Positions 40,047-48,964 of a stretch of 64,000 bases of DNA are shown here, in pieces. Position 1 is the first letter of the stretch. Every line of letters begins with the position of its first letter. The notes beneath the pieces were generated by a model that saw nothing but the letters and a program-made list of their open reading frames with translations, ran no database searches and was not told the origin of the DNA. The position numbers were made by a program, and so were the translations under genes. Origin of the DNA: Nocardioides aurantiacus (GTDB lineage: Bacteria; Actinomycetota; Actinomycetes; Propionibacteriales; Nocardioidaceae); assembly GCF_003752505.1 (NCBI RefSeq), contig NZ_RKHO01000001.1, positions 620,001 to 684,000 of the forward strand. Reading direction: 5' to 3'.

Positions 40047-40747
40047 AGGCGGCCGAGGACCGGCGTACCCACCTGGTGACGGGCGCCGGCTCCGGCATCG
40101 GCGCCTGCGTCGCCCGCGCGCTGCTCGACCGCGGCGACGACCTGCTGCTGGTGGCGCGCGACGAGGCGCGGGCGCGCGAGCTCGAGCAGGAGCACCCCGG
40201 GGCGCGCACCCTGGTCGCCGACCTCGCCGACGTCGCCTCGATCGCGCCGCTCGACCTCACCGGGCCGCTCGACTCGGTGGTGCACGCCGCCGGGGTGGTG
40301 GCCCTGGGCACGGTCGGCGAGCTGTCGGCCGGCGACTGGCGCTCCCAGCTCGACGTCAACCTGCTGGCCCCGGCCGAGCTCACCCGGGTCGCGCTGCCGG
40401 CGCTGCGGGCCGCCCGCGGCACGGTGGTGATGGTCAACTCCGGGGCCGGGCTGCGCGCCAACCCCGGCTGGTCGGCGTACGCCGCGTCGAAGTTCGGGCT
40501 CCGCGCCCTCGCCGACGCGCTGCGGCAGGAGGAGGCCGAGCACGGCGTGCGTGTCACCACCGTCCACCCCGGCCGCACCGCGACGCCGATGCAGGAGCAG
40601 GTCCACGCCCACGAGGGCAAGGACTACGACCCCGACGCCTGGATCGACCCCGCCACCGTGGCGGCGGCGGTCCTGCACGTCCTCGACCTGCCGCGCGACG
40701 CCACGATCCCCGACCTGACCATCAGCCCCGGCCCACGCCCCGCCTGA
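40043..40747 (+). CDS. short-chain dehydrogenase/reductase
   Basis: The product has 234 residues from GTG 40043. TGAGSGIG (cofactor Gly motif), HAAGVVALG (NAG-like), and the catalytic SxxxYxxxK in [13 protein letters not shown] are present. TG-type classical SDR. The substrate is unknown. Co-translated with the MDR gene. Confidence 0.87.
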   Translation: MKAAEDRRTHLVTGAGSGIGACVARALLDRGDDLLLVARDEARARELEQEHPGARTLVADLADVASIAPLDLTGPLDSVVHAAGVVALGTVGELSAGDWRSQLDVNLLAPAELTRVALPALRAARGTVVMVNSGAGLRANPGWSAYAASKFGLRALADALRQEEAEHGVRVTTVHPGRTATPMQEQVHAHEGKDYDPDAWIDPATVAAAVLHVLDLPRDATIPDLTISPGPRPA

Positions 40748-40854
40748 GCCGTCGCCGCACCGATGAGTCCGGGGCCCCGACCCGGTCACCTCCCTCGCAT
40801 GCTCCCGACGACGGGAGAGGCGACGACGTCCCCGACCCCGCAGTGAGGCACCCG

Positions 40855-42324
40855 ATGCGCGCCGACGACCACCCCACGCCCGGACCGACCGGACCGACCG
40901 GACCCGCCGAGACCGACGCGGGGGTGCTGCGCTGGCTCGTGGCGGCGACCTTCGTCGTGATCCTCAACGAGACCGTGATGATCAACGCGATCCCGCGGCT
41001 GATGACCGACCTCGACGTCGACGCCGTGGCCGCGCAGTGGCTCTCGACGGCCTTCATGCTGACCATGGCCGTCGTCATCCCCGCGACCGGCTGGTTCCTG
41101 CAGCGGGTGACCACGCGTCGGGCCTTCGGGCTGGCCATGGGCACGTTCTGCGCCGGCACGCTGCTGGCCGCGCTCGCGCCCGGCTTCGCGGTGCTGCTGG
41201 TGGCCCGCGTCGTGCAGGCGACCGGCACCGCGGTGATGCTGCCGCTGCTGATGACCACGCTGATGGCGGTCGTCGCCGAGCACGACCGCGGCCGCGTCAT
41301 GGGCAACGTGACGCTGGCGATGTCGGTCGCCCCGGCGATGGGCCCGGCGGTGTCGGGCGTGGTCCTCCAGCAGCTGTCGTGGCGCTGGATCTTCCTGCTC
41401 GTGCTCCCCGTCGCCGCGACCATCGGCGTCCTGGGCCTGCGGCGGCTCGTCGACGTCGGCGAGCAGGTGGCCGGGCGCCTCGACGTGCCCAGCGTGGTGG
41501 TCGCGGCCCTCGGCTTCGGCGGCCTGGTCTACGGGTTGAGCGAGGTCGGCACCACGGGCGACCGCACCCCGGCGTACGTCGCCCTGGTGGTCGGCGTCGT
41601 CGGCGTGACGGGCTTCGTGGCCCGGCAGTGGCGGCTGCAGCGCGAGGAGCGGCCGCTGCTCGACCTGCGGACCCTCGGCGTGCGGACCTACCGGCTCGCG
41701 CTGGTCGCGATGTCGCTGGGCTTCATGGCCATGCTCGGCGCCATGATCCTGCTGCCGCTCCACCTGCAGGAGCAGCGCGGGCTCTCACCGCTGGCCACCG
41801 GGCTGCTGGTGATGCCCGGGGGCGTGCTGATGGGCCTGCTGGGCCCGACGGTGGGGCGCGTCCACGACCGGCTGGGCGCCCGCGTGCTGGTCGTCCCGGG
41901 CGCGGTCGCGCTGACCGGGGCGATGGCGGCGATGGCGGTGCTCGTCGAGGTCGGGCCCACCTGGAGCCTCCTGGTTGCCCACGTGGTGCTCATGGTCGGG
42001 CTGGCGGCGATGTTCACCCCGCTGTTCACCGTCGGCCTGGGTGCGCTGCCGATGCGGCTGCACTCCCACGGCAGCTCGCTGCTCGGCACGCTGCAGCAGG
42101 TCGCCGGGGCGATGGGCACCGCGCTCGCCGTGATGGTGATGACCAGCCGTGCGGCCCAGCTCGTGGCCGACGGTGCGGCTCCCGAGGTGGCGGCGGTGGC
42201 GGGTCTGCGCTGGGCCTTCGCGGCCTCGGCCGTGGTCTGCCTGGTCGTGGTGGCGGTCGTCGCGATGCTGCCCGCCCGCGCCGAGGCGCCCGAGCCGCAC
42301 GTGGCCCGGCCGGTGGCGGCCTAG
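40855..42324 (+). CDS. DHA2 family MFS drug/proton antiporter
   Basis: The product has 489 residues with about 14 TM helices, as in EmrB/QacA. Motif A-like loops and the motif C-type GNVTLAMSVAPAMGPAVSGVVLQ (about 150-175) identify an antiporter. The start QWLSTAFMLTMAVVIPATGWF is the typical TM2. It should export hydrophobic compounds. ATG 40855 has GAGG 6 bases upstream; GTG 40843 is a possible alternative. It ends in a CTAG palindrome shared with the TetR gene's stop. Confidence 0.9.
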   Translation: MRADDHPTPGPTGPTGPAETDAGVLRWLVAATFVVILNETVMINAIPRLMTDLDVDAVAAQWLSTAFMLTMAVVIPATGWFLQRVTTRRAFGLAMGTFCAGTLLAALAPGFAVLLVARVVQATGTAVMLPLLMTTLMAVVAEHDRGRVMGNVTLAMSVAPAMGPAVSGVVLQQLSWRWIFLLVLPVAATIGVLGLRRLVDVGEQVAGRLDVPSVVVAALGFGGLVYGLSEVGTTGDRTPAYVALVVGVVGVTGFVARQWRLQREERPLLDLRTLGVRTYRLALVAMSLGFMAMLGAMILLPLHLQEQRGLSPLATGLLVMPGGVLMGLLGPTVGRVHDRLGARVLVVPGAVALTGAMAAMAVLVEVGPTWSLLVAHVVLMVGLAAMFTPLFTVGLGALPMRLHSHGSSLLGTLQQVAGAMGTALAVMVMTSRAAQLVADGAAPEVAAVAGLRWAFAASAVVCLVVVAVVAMLPARAEAPEPHVARPVAA

Positions 42325-43049
42325 GGGGTGGGGGCCTGGTGGGTGGGGGTCCGGCCCCGCTCGACCTGGTCGGCGGCGGCGAGCTCCCCGGAGCGCCAGC
42401 GCAGCGCGCCCACGAGCACCATCCGCAGCTGGGTGCGGGCCTGGTCGCCGATCGCCTCCTCGGCCTCGGGGCGGGCCGAGAGGATGGCCTCGGTGGTGCC
42501 GACGGCCAGGGTGACGATCATGTTGGACAGCACGCCGAGGTCCTCGGTCGACCAGTACTCCGAGTCGGTCAGCCGGGCCAGGTCGGTGGCCAGCTCGCGC
42601 TCGACCAGCTCGATCTGGTGGCGGATCGCGGCGCGGACGGCGGGCGGCCCGGCGCTGCGCTCCCGGGCGATGAACGCGAAGTGGGAGTGGCGCGAGCGGA
42701 CGTGCTCCTCCAGCACCGAGATGGAGGAGTCGACGATCTCGCCGTAGCCGGGGTCGGTCCGGCGTACGTCGCGCAGCATCGCCCGCAGCGACACGAAGGA
42801 GTCCTCGACCAGCGCCAGCCCGAGGTCCTCGATCGAGGCGAAGTGGCGGTAGAACGCGGTCGGCACGATGCCGACCTCCTTGGCCACCTGGCGCAGCGAG
42901 AGCGCGACGAGGCTGCTGTCCTCGCACAGCGCCAGCGTGGCGTCCATGATCGCCTGGCGGGTCCGCTCCTTGCGCTCGCCGCGGGTCTCGGCCCGGGCGG
43001 GAGCGCGTGCGCCACCGCGGGCGACGGCGGCGACGGCGGATCGGTCCAT
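42321..43049 (-). CDS. TetR family regulator of FabR/DesT type
   Basis: The product has 242 residues. The N-terminal HTH reads ALSLRQVAKEVGIVPTAFYRHFASIEDLGLALVEDSF (about 50-90), closely resembling FabR and DesT, repressors that sense saturated/unsaturated acyl-CoA. The C-terminus has FAFIARERSAGPPAVRAAIRHQIELVERELA, also FabR-like. The likely target is the desaturase operon at 44521 with its palindrome at 44464. It is convergent with the MFS gene and could also affect it, but that promoter lies far away. Confidence 0.85.
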   Translation of the reverse strand: MDRSAVAAVARGGARAPARAETRGERKERTRQAIMDATLALCEDSSLVALSLRQVAKEVGIVPTAFYRHFASIEDLGLALVEDSFVSLRAMLRDVRRTDPGYGEIVDSSISVLEEHVRSRHSHFAFIARERSAGPPAVRAAIRHQIELVERELATDLARLTDSEYWSTEDLGVLSNMIVTLAVGTTEAILSARPEAEEAIGDQARTQLRMVLVGALRWRSGELAAADQVERGRTPTHQAPTP

Positions 43050-43063
43050 GGGCGCAGAGCCTA
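43047..43063 (-). promoter_or_regulatory. leaderless promoter of the TetR gene
   Basis: Minus-strand TAGGCT (43063-43058) is 8 bases before ATG 43049. Confidence 0.4.
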
Positions 43064-43111
43064 CTCGCGGGCGTCCCGCCGGACGTGTCCCCGGCTGGCG
43101 GGCTGCCGCCG

Positions 43112-44332
43112 TCACGGCATGGCCGGGCGGCGGTGGACCTCGCGCCCGTCGAGGTGCACCGACCGCACCCGCTCCCGGAGGCCGGTGAGGTCGTCGGGGT
43201 CACCGTCGACCACCACGAGGTCGGCGCGCAGGCCCGGGGCGAGGGTGCCGCGGTCGCCCTCGACGCCCAGCAGCCGGGCCGCCGAGCCGGTGGTGGCGTG
43301 CAGGACGTCGACGGGGCCGAGGCCCGCGTCGGCCATCAGTGCGAGCTCCTCCAGGTTGGTGCCGTGCGGTCCCACGCCGCAGTCGGTGCCCATCGCGATG
43401 CGCACCCCGGCCTCGTGGGCCCGGCGGACGCTGTCGACGTGGGAGGCGGCGACGTCGTGCGCCTTGGCCACCACCGAGGCGGGCAGCGGCAGCCCCGCCT
43501 CCGCCGCCCGGATCACCGCGCGGGGGGCGTGCAGGGTCGGCACCAGCCAGGCGCCGTGGGCGAGCATGAGCTCGATCGCCTCCTCGTCGAGGAAGATCCC
43601 GTGCTCGATCGACCGGACGCCGTTGCGCACCGCGGCCTTGATGCCCTCCGCGCCCTGGGCGTGGGCCATCACCGAGAGCCCGGCGGCCGCGGCCTCGGCC
43701 ACCATGACGGCGATCTCGTCGTCGCGGAAGTGCGGGTGGCGGGGGTCGTCGTGCGGCGAGAGCACCCCGCCGGTCGTGGCCACCTTGATGACGTCGGCGC
43801 CGGCGCGGATGATCTCGCGGACCCGCTTGCGGACCTCCTCGGGGCCGTCGACCACGCCGCTGGGGCGGCCGGGGTGGGGCACGAAGAACGGCACGTCCGC
43901 ACCGCACACGCCCCAGTCGTCGCCGTGGCCGCCGGTCTGGCTCAGCATGATGATCGACAGCTGCATCCGCGGGCCGGGGACCATCCCGCGCTCGACCGCG
44001 GTCCGGATGCCGAGGTCGGCTCCGCCGGCGTCGCGCACCGTGGTGACGCCGGTCTCCAGCGTGGCGCGGAGGTTGGCCGCCGCGGCGAAGAACTGCAGGC
44101 TGAACGGCGTCTCGACGATCTGCAGGACGCTGGGGGAGTCGAGGGTCACGTGCACGTGGCAGTCGAAGAAGCCGGGGGAGACGTAGCCACCCGTGCAGTC
44201 GACGACCTCGTCGCCGTCCAGGTCGGTGCCGACCTCGACGATCCGGCCGTCCTCGACCACCACGTCGCCCGGGGAGGCCCGGTGGGTGGTCCCGTCGTAG
44301 ACCTGTCCGCCCGAGAACAGAGTGCGTGTCAT
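43112..44332 (-). CDS. metal-dependent amidohydrolase (prolidase/imidazolonepropionase-like)
   Basis: The product has 406 residues. The metal site includes VSPGFFDCHVHVT (HxH), the Lys ligand likely in ADVIKVATTGG, MAHAQG (His), IEHG (His) and GTDCG (Asp). This is the Sgx/Sarcosine-dehydrogenase-like amidohydrolase subfamily that cleaves Xaa-Arg/Lys or Xaa-Pro dipeptides. Substrate uncertain. ATG 44332 is divergent from the ferredoxin reductase gene. Confidence 0.87.
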   Translation of the reverse strand: MTRTLFSGGQVYDGTTHRASPGDVVVEDGRIVEVGTDLDGDEVVDCTGGYVSPGFFDCHVHVTLDSPSVLQIVETPFSLQFFAAAANLRATLETGVTTVRDAGGADLGIRTAVERGMVPGPRMQLSIIMLSQTGGHGDDWGVCGADVPFFVPHPGRPSGVVDGPEEVRKRVREIIRAGADVIKVATTGGVLSPHDDPRHPHFRDDEIAVMVAEAAAAGLSVMAHAQGAEGIKAAVRNGVRSIEHGIFLDEEAIELMLAHGAWLVPTLHAPRAVIRAAEAGLPLPASVVAKAHDVAASHVDSVRRAHEAGVRIAMGTDCGVGPHGTNLEELALMADAGLGPVDVLHATTGSAARLLGVEGDRGTLAPGLRADLVVVDGDPDDLTGLRERVRSVHLDGREVHRRPAMP

Positions 44333-44463
44333 GTGGCCCGACCCTAGCCCTGCGGGCCTGTGACCCTGGTCGCGCTCCCCGCCTGGGAGCGGGCAGGGAG
44401 AGGGCTGCGTGGTCGGCGTCACCCGCGATCTGCTTGACCTCGGCGGCGACTCCCGGGAACGTT

Positions 44464-44483
44464 GAGTGCACAGACGTTCACTC
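44464..44483. promoter_or_regulatory. DesT/FabR-like operator palindrome
   Basis: GAGTGCAC, 4 bases (AGAC), GTTCACTC form a 20-base dyad with one mismatch in 8-base half sites. It is 38 bases before the ferredoxin reductase ATG and fits binding of a TetR-family dimer. Confidence 0.7.
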
Positions 44484-44520
44484 GATCCGGACGTCTCCCA
44501 CGACCGAGGGAGAACAGACC

Positions 44521-45615
44521 ATGACGCCGCTCGCCCAGCGTGTCCTGAGCTCCAAGCTGCTCGGCGCGCTCACCGCGCCCCACGGGGTCGACCGCTACCT
44601 CGAGCAGATCAACCCGATGTGGGCCGCCACCGAGGTGCGCGCCCGGGTCGTCGAGGTGGTGCGCGAGACCTCCGGGGAGCACCCCGTCGCGACGGTCCGC
44701 CTGCAGCCCACCACCACGTGGCGCGGCCACCGCGCCGGCCAGTACGTCCAGGTCGGGGTCGAGGTGCCGGGCGCCCGGCGCACGACGCGGTGCTTCTCCA
44801 TCTCCTCGGCCGAGTCCGGCCCGGGTGAGGAGTTCACGATCACCGTCCGCGCCCACGCCGAGGGCCTGGTCAGCAAGTTCCTCGTCCACGACGCCGAGCC
44901 CGGCCTGACCGTGCACCTCAGCCAGGCCGAGGGTGCCTTCACCCTCAGCGAGAGCCCGGCCACGCCGACCAACAACCGGTTGCTCTACGTCACCGGCGGC
45001 TCGGGCATCACGCCCGCGATGTCCCATCTGCGGACCCTGCTGCGCGACGGGTACGACGGCCGCGCCAACCGCAAGGTGACCTTCGTGCACTACGCCCGCA
45101 GCCCGGAGGACCAGATCTTCGCCGAGGAGCTGCAGCGGATCGCCTGGGCCGACAACGACGTCTCGGTGCACCTGCGCTACGGCGACGACGTCTTCACCGA
45201 GGCGGCGCTGCGCCGGCTGGTCCCGGACTTCCGGCAGACCGACACCTGGGCCTGCGGTCCGGCGCCGATGATGGACCTGGTCCGCGAGGCCTACGGCGAC
45301 TCGCCCCGGCTCCGCACCGAGTTCTTCAAGCTCTCCACCCGGCCGGCCGGCACGGAGACCGCCGAGGGCGAGGTCACCTTCGCCCGCGAGGGCTCGACCG
45401 CCGCCAACACCGGCGAGTCGCTGCTCGAGCAGGCCGAGGCCCGCGGGCTGACGCCGGAGTTCGGCTGCCGGATGGGCATCTGCTTCTCCTGCGTCTCGCG
45501 CAAGACCGAGGGCACCGTCCGCAACGTCCTGACCGGCGAGGAGTCCTCGCTGCCCGACGAGGAGGTCCGCATCTGCGTCTCCGCCCCCGTCGGCGACTGC
45601 GTCGTCGACCTCTAG
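44521..45615 (+). CDS. ferredoxin-NADP reductase-like electron donor of desaturase
   Basis: The product has 364 residues. FAD domain GQYVQVGVEVPGARRTTRCFSISS (RxxS motif), NAD domain LLYVTGGSGITPAMSHLRTL, and C-terminal 2Fe-2S ferredoxin with FGCRMGICFSC (Cys-x4-Cys-x2-Cys) and the distal Cys in EVRICVSAP. This is the one-chain reductase that feeds electrons to membrane desaturases (DesC/Rv3230c type). It heads the desaturase operon; the gap to the desaturase is 41 bases. Confidence 0.93.
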   Translation: MTPLAQRVLSSKLLGALTAPHGVDRYLEQINPMWAATEVRARVVEVVRETSGEHPVATVRLQPTTTWRGHRAGQYVQVGVEVPGARRTTRCFSISSAESGPGEEFTITVRAHAEGLVSKFLVHDAEPGLTVHLSQAEGAFTLSESPATPTNNRLLYVTGGSGITPAMSHLRTLLRDGYDGRANRKVTFVHYARSPEDQIFAEELQRIAWADNDVSVHLRYGDDVFTEAALRRLVPDFRQTDTWACGPAPMMDLVREAYGDSPRLRTEFFKLSTRPAGTETAEGEVTFAREGSTAANTGESLLEQAEARGLTPEFGCRMGICFSCVSRKTEGTVRNVLTGEESSLPDEEVRICVSAPVGDCVVDL

Positions 45616-45656
45616 ACCTCACCGACCCCGTTCCGACCACCACGAGAGGGACCACC

Positions 45657-46763
45657 ATGACCACCGACACCCACACCCGCATGAGCGACGAGCAGCTCGA
45701 GAAGTTCGGCGAGGAGATGGACGCGATCCGCCAGCGCGTCATCGCCGACCTGGGCGAGGCCGACGCGACCTACATCCGCGGCATCGTCAAGAAGCAGCGT
45801 CAGCTCGAGGTCGCCGGTCGCGCGCTGATGTACCTCCCGCCGGCGTGGCCGCTCGCCGTGGCCTCGCTCAGCGTCTCCAAGATCCTGGACAACATGGAGA
45901 TCGGCCACAACGTCATGCACGGCCAGTACGACTGGATGGGCGACCCGGGCCTGAACTCCCGGATGTACGAGTGGGACAACGTCTGCCCCAGCTCGCAGTG
46001 GAAGTACTCCCACAACTACATCCACCACACCTTCACCAACGTGCTGGGCAAGGACCGTGACATCGGCTACGGGATCCTGCGCATGGACGAGGACCAGAAG
46101 TGGCACCCCTACTACCTGGGCAACCCGGTCTACGCGTTCCTGCTGATGGTCTTCTTCGAGTGGGGCGTGGCGATGCACGACCTCGAGGTCGAGAACCTCG
46201 TCGCCGGCAAGCGCTCGATCTCCGAGAACAAGGCGCTGCACGCCGGGATCATGAAGAAGGTCAAGACGCAGGCCCTCAAGGACTACCTGCTCTTCCCCGC
46301 CCTGACCGGGCCGCTGTTCCCGCTGACCCTGGCCGGCAACGCCACCGCCAACCTGGTGCGCAACGTCTGGGCCTTCAACATCATCTTCTGCGGCCACTTC
46401 CCGGCCGGCGTGGCGACCTTCTCCGAGGAGGAGTGCGAGGACGAGAGCCGCGGCCACTGGTACTACCGCCAGCTGCTCGGCTCCGCGAACATCTCCGGCA
46501 GCAAGCTGCTGCACCTGATGAGCGGCAACCTCTCGCACCAGATCGAGCACCACCTCTTCCCGGACATCCCGGCGCGGCGCTACCCCGAGATCGCCGAGGA
46601 GGTCCGTGAGATCTGCGAGCGCTACGGCATCGCCTACAACACCGGGCCGCTGCACCGCCAGCTCGGCAGCGTGGCGAAGAAGATCTGCAAGATGGCCCTG
46701 CCGACCCGTCGCAGCAAGGCCACCGACCCCGGCACGGTCGTCGACCACAAGCTGGCGGCCTGA
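45657..46763 (+). CDS. membrane fatty acid desaturase (DesA3/DesB-type)
   Basis: The product has 368 residues. The three histidine boxes are HNVMHG, HNYIHH and HQIEHH, carrying the di-iron centre. Hydrophobic segments lie between them (about 58-78 and 205-240). It inserts a double bond in acyl-CoA or phospholipid acyl chains at the membrane. GAGAGGG precedes the ATG by 7 bases. It is co-transcribed with its reductase. Confidence 0.95.
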   Translation: MTTDTHTRMSDEQLEKFGEEMDAIRQRVIADLGEADATYIRGIVKKQRQLEVAGRALMYLPPAWPLAVASLSVSKILDNMEIGHNVMHGQYDWMGDPGLNSRMYEWDNVCPSSQWKYSHNYIHHTFTNVLGKDRDIGYGILRMDEDQKWHPYYLGNPVYAFLLMVFFEWGVAMHDLEVENLVAGKRSISENKALHAGIMKKVKTQALKDYLLFPALTGPLFPLTLAGNATANLVRNVWAFNIIFCGHFPAGVATFSEEECEDESRGHWYYRQLLGSANISGSKLLHLMSGNLSHQIEHHLFPDIPARRYPEIAEEVREICERYGIAYNTGPLHRQLGSVAKKICKMALPTRRSKATDPGTVVDHKLAA

Positions 46764-46841
46764 GGACTCCCGTACGCCATGATGGGGGGCCCGGGGGACA
46801 CCCGGACCCGCGAGGGGACCGACGCCGACGGAGGTGCGCAG

Positions 46842-47135
46842 GTGAGCGACGAGCTGAGCAAGGGCGAGATCCGCAAGGACGCCATCCAGGACGGCGTGAC
46901 GGCTGCGGCCGCGACCGTCGGTGCGGTCACCACGATCCTCACCAACGCCGTGGGTGACGTCGCCCGGACCCTGGGCGGGTTCGCCACGGAGGTCTTCGAG
47001 ATCCGCGACTCGACCCGGCGGGCGCTCGAGGACCAGGAGCTCGCCCGGGGCGGCTCCGCGGAGGCCGAGGCACTGCCCGACGGTCAGCGTCCGGCCATCC
47101 GCGCGGTCCAGACCCCACCGGACCGGCCCGCCTAG
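46842..47135 (+). CDS. small hypothetical protein with a hydrophobic helix
   Basis: The product has 97 residues from GTG 46842, which has GGAGG 8 bases upstream; an ATG 21 codons earlier has weaker support. The centre GVTAAAATVGAVTTILTNAVGDVARTLGGFATEVFEI is amphipathic to hydrophobic, with charged ends. No known domain is recognised. It follows the desaturase by 78 bases and could be its third operon gene. It ends at a CTAG shared with the convergent gene. Confidence 0.6.
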   Translation: MSDELSKGEIRKDAIQDGVTAAAATVGAVTTILTNAVGDVARTLGGFATEVFEIRDSTRRALEDQELARGGSAEAEALPDGQRPAIRAVQTPPDRPA

Positions 47136-47743
47136 CCTCCGGCGCGGCCGAACTCCATCGCGAAGTCGGTCGCCCGCAGCGTCACGAGGGGCCGCTCGCC
47201 TGCCAGCCAGGCGAGCGGCCCCTCGTCGTACGCCGTCCAGCGGGCCGTGCTGCGTCCCAGCCGGGCCGTGCCACGCACCGGGGTCACCACGACGCTGCCG
47301 TCGTCGCGCACCTGGCGGGTGCGGAAGGCGAAGGGCACCCGCGGCGTGCGGGGGCCGGCGTCGGTGACCTCGATGCTCGCCCAGGTGGCCGCCTCGTCGC
47401 CGATCTCCCAGGTGGCGTGGCGCTCGGCCCGGCCGCGCGTCGTACGACGGAACGAGGCCAGCTCCTTGGGGATCGCCCACAGGTCGCGCCCGCCCGCGCG
47501 CGAGGCGGGGGAGTCGACCCAGATGTCGGTGATGCCGACGTCGGCGCCCAGCGGCCGCGCGCACAGCAGCTCGCGGTAGACCAGCGGGCTGGGGTCCTCG
47601 TAGGAGACCAGCGCGACGCCGTACAGCCCCGCGGGGCGGTCCGGGTGCTGCGGGTCCGCGCCGCGTCGTACGCGGAACAGCGAGAGCCACAGCTGGCCGT
47701 GCAGGGTCCAGGGGGAGGGCGGGTACGTCGCGGGGCCGGTCAT
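47132..47743 (-). CDS. acetoacetate decarboxylase-fold protein
   Basis: The product has 203 residues. The catalytic-Lys region reads RDLWAIPKELASF, and the beta-cone pattern WTLHGQLWLSLFRV...YGVALVSYEDPSPLVYRELLCARP matches the ADC superfamily. The paired Lys of true decarboxylases is not obvious (PKEL rather than PKK), so another aldolase/dehydratase-like activity is possible. It begins 4 bases after the stop of the regulator gene. Confidence 0.75.
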   Translation of the reverse strand: MTGPATYPPSPWTLHGQLWLSLFRVRRGADPQHPDRPAGLYGVALVSYEDPSPLVYRELLCARPLGADVGITDIWVDSPASRAGGRDLWAIPKELASFRRTTRGRAERHATWEIGDEAATWASIEVTDAGPRTPRVPFAFRTRQVRDDGSVVVTPVRGTARLGRSTARWTAYDEGPLAWLAGERPLVTLRATDFAMEFGRAGG

Positions 47744-47747
47744 CGGG

Positions 47748-48722
47748 TCAGCCTGCCGCACGCACCGGCGCGGGGGCCGAGAAGGTGCGGCGGTACTCCG
47801 CCGGCGAGACGCCGACCCGGGTGCCGAAGTGGTGGCGCAGCAGCGCGGCCGAGCCGAACCCGGCCCGCGAGGCCACCGCCTCGACGGGGAGGTCGGTGGC
47901 CTCGAGCAGCGAGCGGGCGTGGTGCAGCCGCTGGCCGAGCAACCACCTCGCCGGGGTGGTGCCGGTCTCGGCGACGAAGCGGCGGGCGAAGGTGCGCTCG
48001 GACATCGCCGCACGCCGGGCGAGGGTGCGGACCGGCAGGTCCTCGGCGAGGTGCTCGCGCATCCAGGTCAGCAGCGGCGAGAGGCTCTCGGCCCGGCAGT
48101 CCGGCACCGGCAGGTCGATGAACTGCCGCTGACCGCCGTCGCGCTGGGGCGGCACCACCATCCGGCGGGCGATCCGGTTGGCCACGCCGGCGCCGAGCTC
48201 GCAGCGCACGTGGTGCAGGCACGCGTCGATGCCGGCGGCCGTCCCCGCGCTGGTGATGACACGGTCGTCCTCGACGAAGAGCACGTCGGGGTCGACGACG
48301 GTGGCGGGGAAGCGCTCGGCGAGCTCGGCCGCGTGCCGCCAGTGCGTGGTGGACCTGCGGCCGTCGAGCAGGCCGGCGTGCCCGAGCAGGAACGCGCCGG
48401 AGCAGACCGAGAGCACCCAGGCGCCGCGGGCGTGCGCGGCGCGGAACACCTCCAGCACTGCCTTGCTCGGCGGCTCGTGGGTGTCGTACGCCGGCGCCAC
48501 CACCAGGTCGGCGTCCGCCGCCGCCTCCAGGCCGTGCGCGAAGGTCATGGTGATGCCGTGGCTGGTCGGCAGCGGCACCCCGGGCACCTCGGTGCAGGCC
48601 ACGAGGTCGATCGCCGGCACCCCGTCGTCGGTCCGGTCGACCCCGAACACCTCGTGCACCACCCCCAGCTCGAACAGGGCGGGACGGGGCGGGACGACGA
48701 CGGCGACGCGGGACAGGGTCAC
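47748..48722 (-). CDS. GlxA-like AraC family regulator with DJ-1/PfpI domain
   Basis: The product has 324 residues from GTG 48722. Residues 1-180 are a DJ-1/PfpI domain, with the Cys in VLSVCSGAFLLGHAGLLDGRRSTTHW. Residues 215-315 hold the AraC double HTH (SERTFARRFVAETGTTPARWLLGQRLHHARSLLEATDLPVEAVASRAGFGSAALLRHHF). Such GlxA-type proteins respond to nitrogenous or aldehyde-like signals. It is followed by the ADC-like gene, a probable target. Confidence 0.9.
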   Translation of the reverse strand: MTLSRVAVVVPPRPALFELGVVHEVFGVDRTDDGVPAIDLVACTEVPGVPLPTSHGITMTFAHGLEAAADADLVVAPAYDTHEPPSKAVLEVFRAAHARGAWVLSVCSGAFLLGHAGLLDGRRSTTHWRHAAELAERFPATVVDPDVLFVEDDRVITSAGTAAGIDACLHHVRCELGAGVANRIARRMVVPPQRDGGQRQFIDLPVPDCRAESLSPLLTWMREHLAEDLPVRTLARRAAMSERTFARRFVAETGTTPARWLLGQRLHHARSLLEATDLPVEAVASRAGFGSAALLRHHFGTRVGVSPAEYRRTFSAPAPVRAAG

Positions 48723-48778
48723 CGGGTCAGTGTGGCAGGAAGTGGACCGTGCGGACCCTCACTGCCAGGCCGGGCGGC

Positions 48779-48961
48779 TCAGAGGTCGTCGTCGGGGTCG
48801 TCGAGACGGGCCAGCCAGGTGGCCAGGCGCTCGACGGGCGTCTCGAACTCGGGGTTGAGGTCGACGAACTCCTGGAGCCGCTCGCCGAGCCACTCCAAGG
48901 TGACCTCGTCGTCACCCCGTCGTCGCTGCAGCTCCTCGATCCCGCGGTCGGTGAAGTACAC
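48779..48961 (-). CDS. DUF6104 family small protein
   Basis: The product has 60 residues: MYFTDRGIEELQRRRGDDEV, then LEWLGERLQEFVDLNPEFETPVERLATWLARLDD. It is acidic, soluble and highly regular. The family is found in actinobacteria next to kgd, as here with 3 bases between the genes. Function unknown. Confidence 0.8.
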   Translation of the reverse strand: MYFTDRGIEELQRRRGDDEVTLEWLGERLQEFVDLNPEFETPVERLATWLARLDDPDDDL

Positions 48962-48964
48962 GGG

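Noticed and set aside
40855-43049. TetR gene as local repressor of the adjacent DHA2 transporter
   Set aside because: The genes converge, so they do not share a promoter, and I see no dyad before the transporter gene; the FabR/DesT-like sequence points to the desaturase operon instead.
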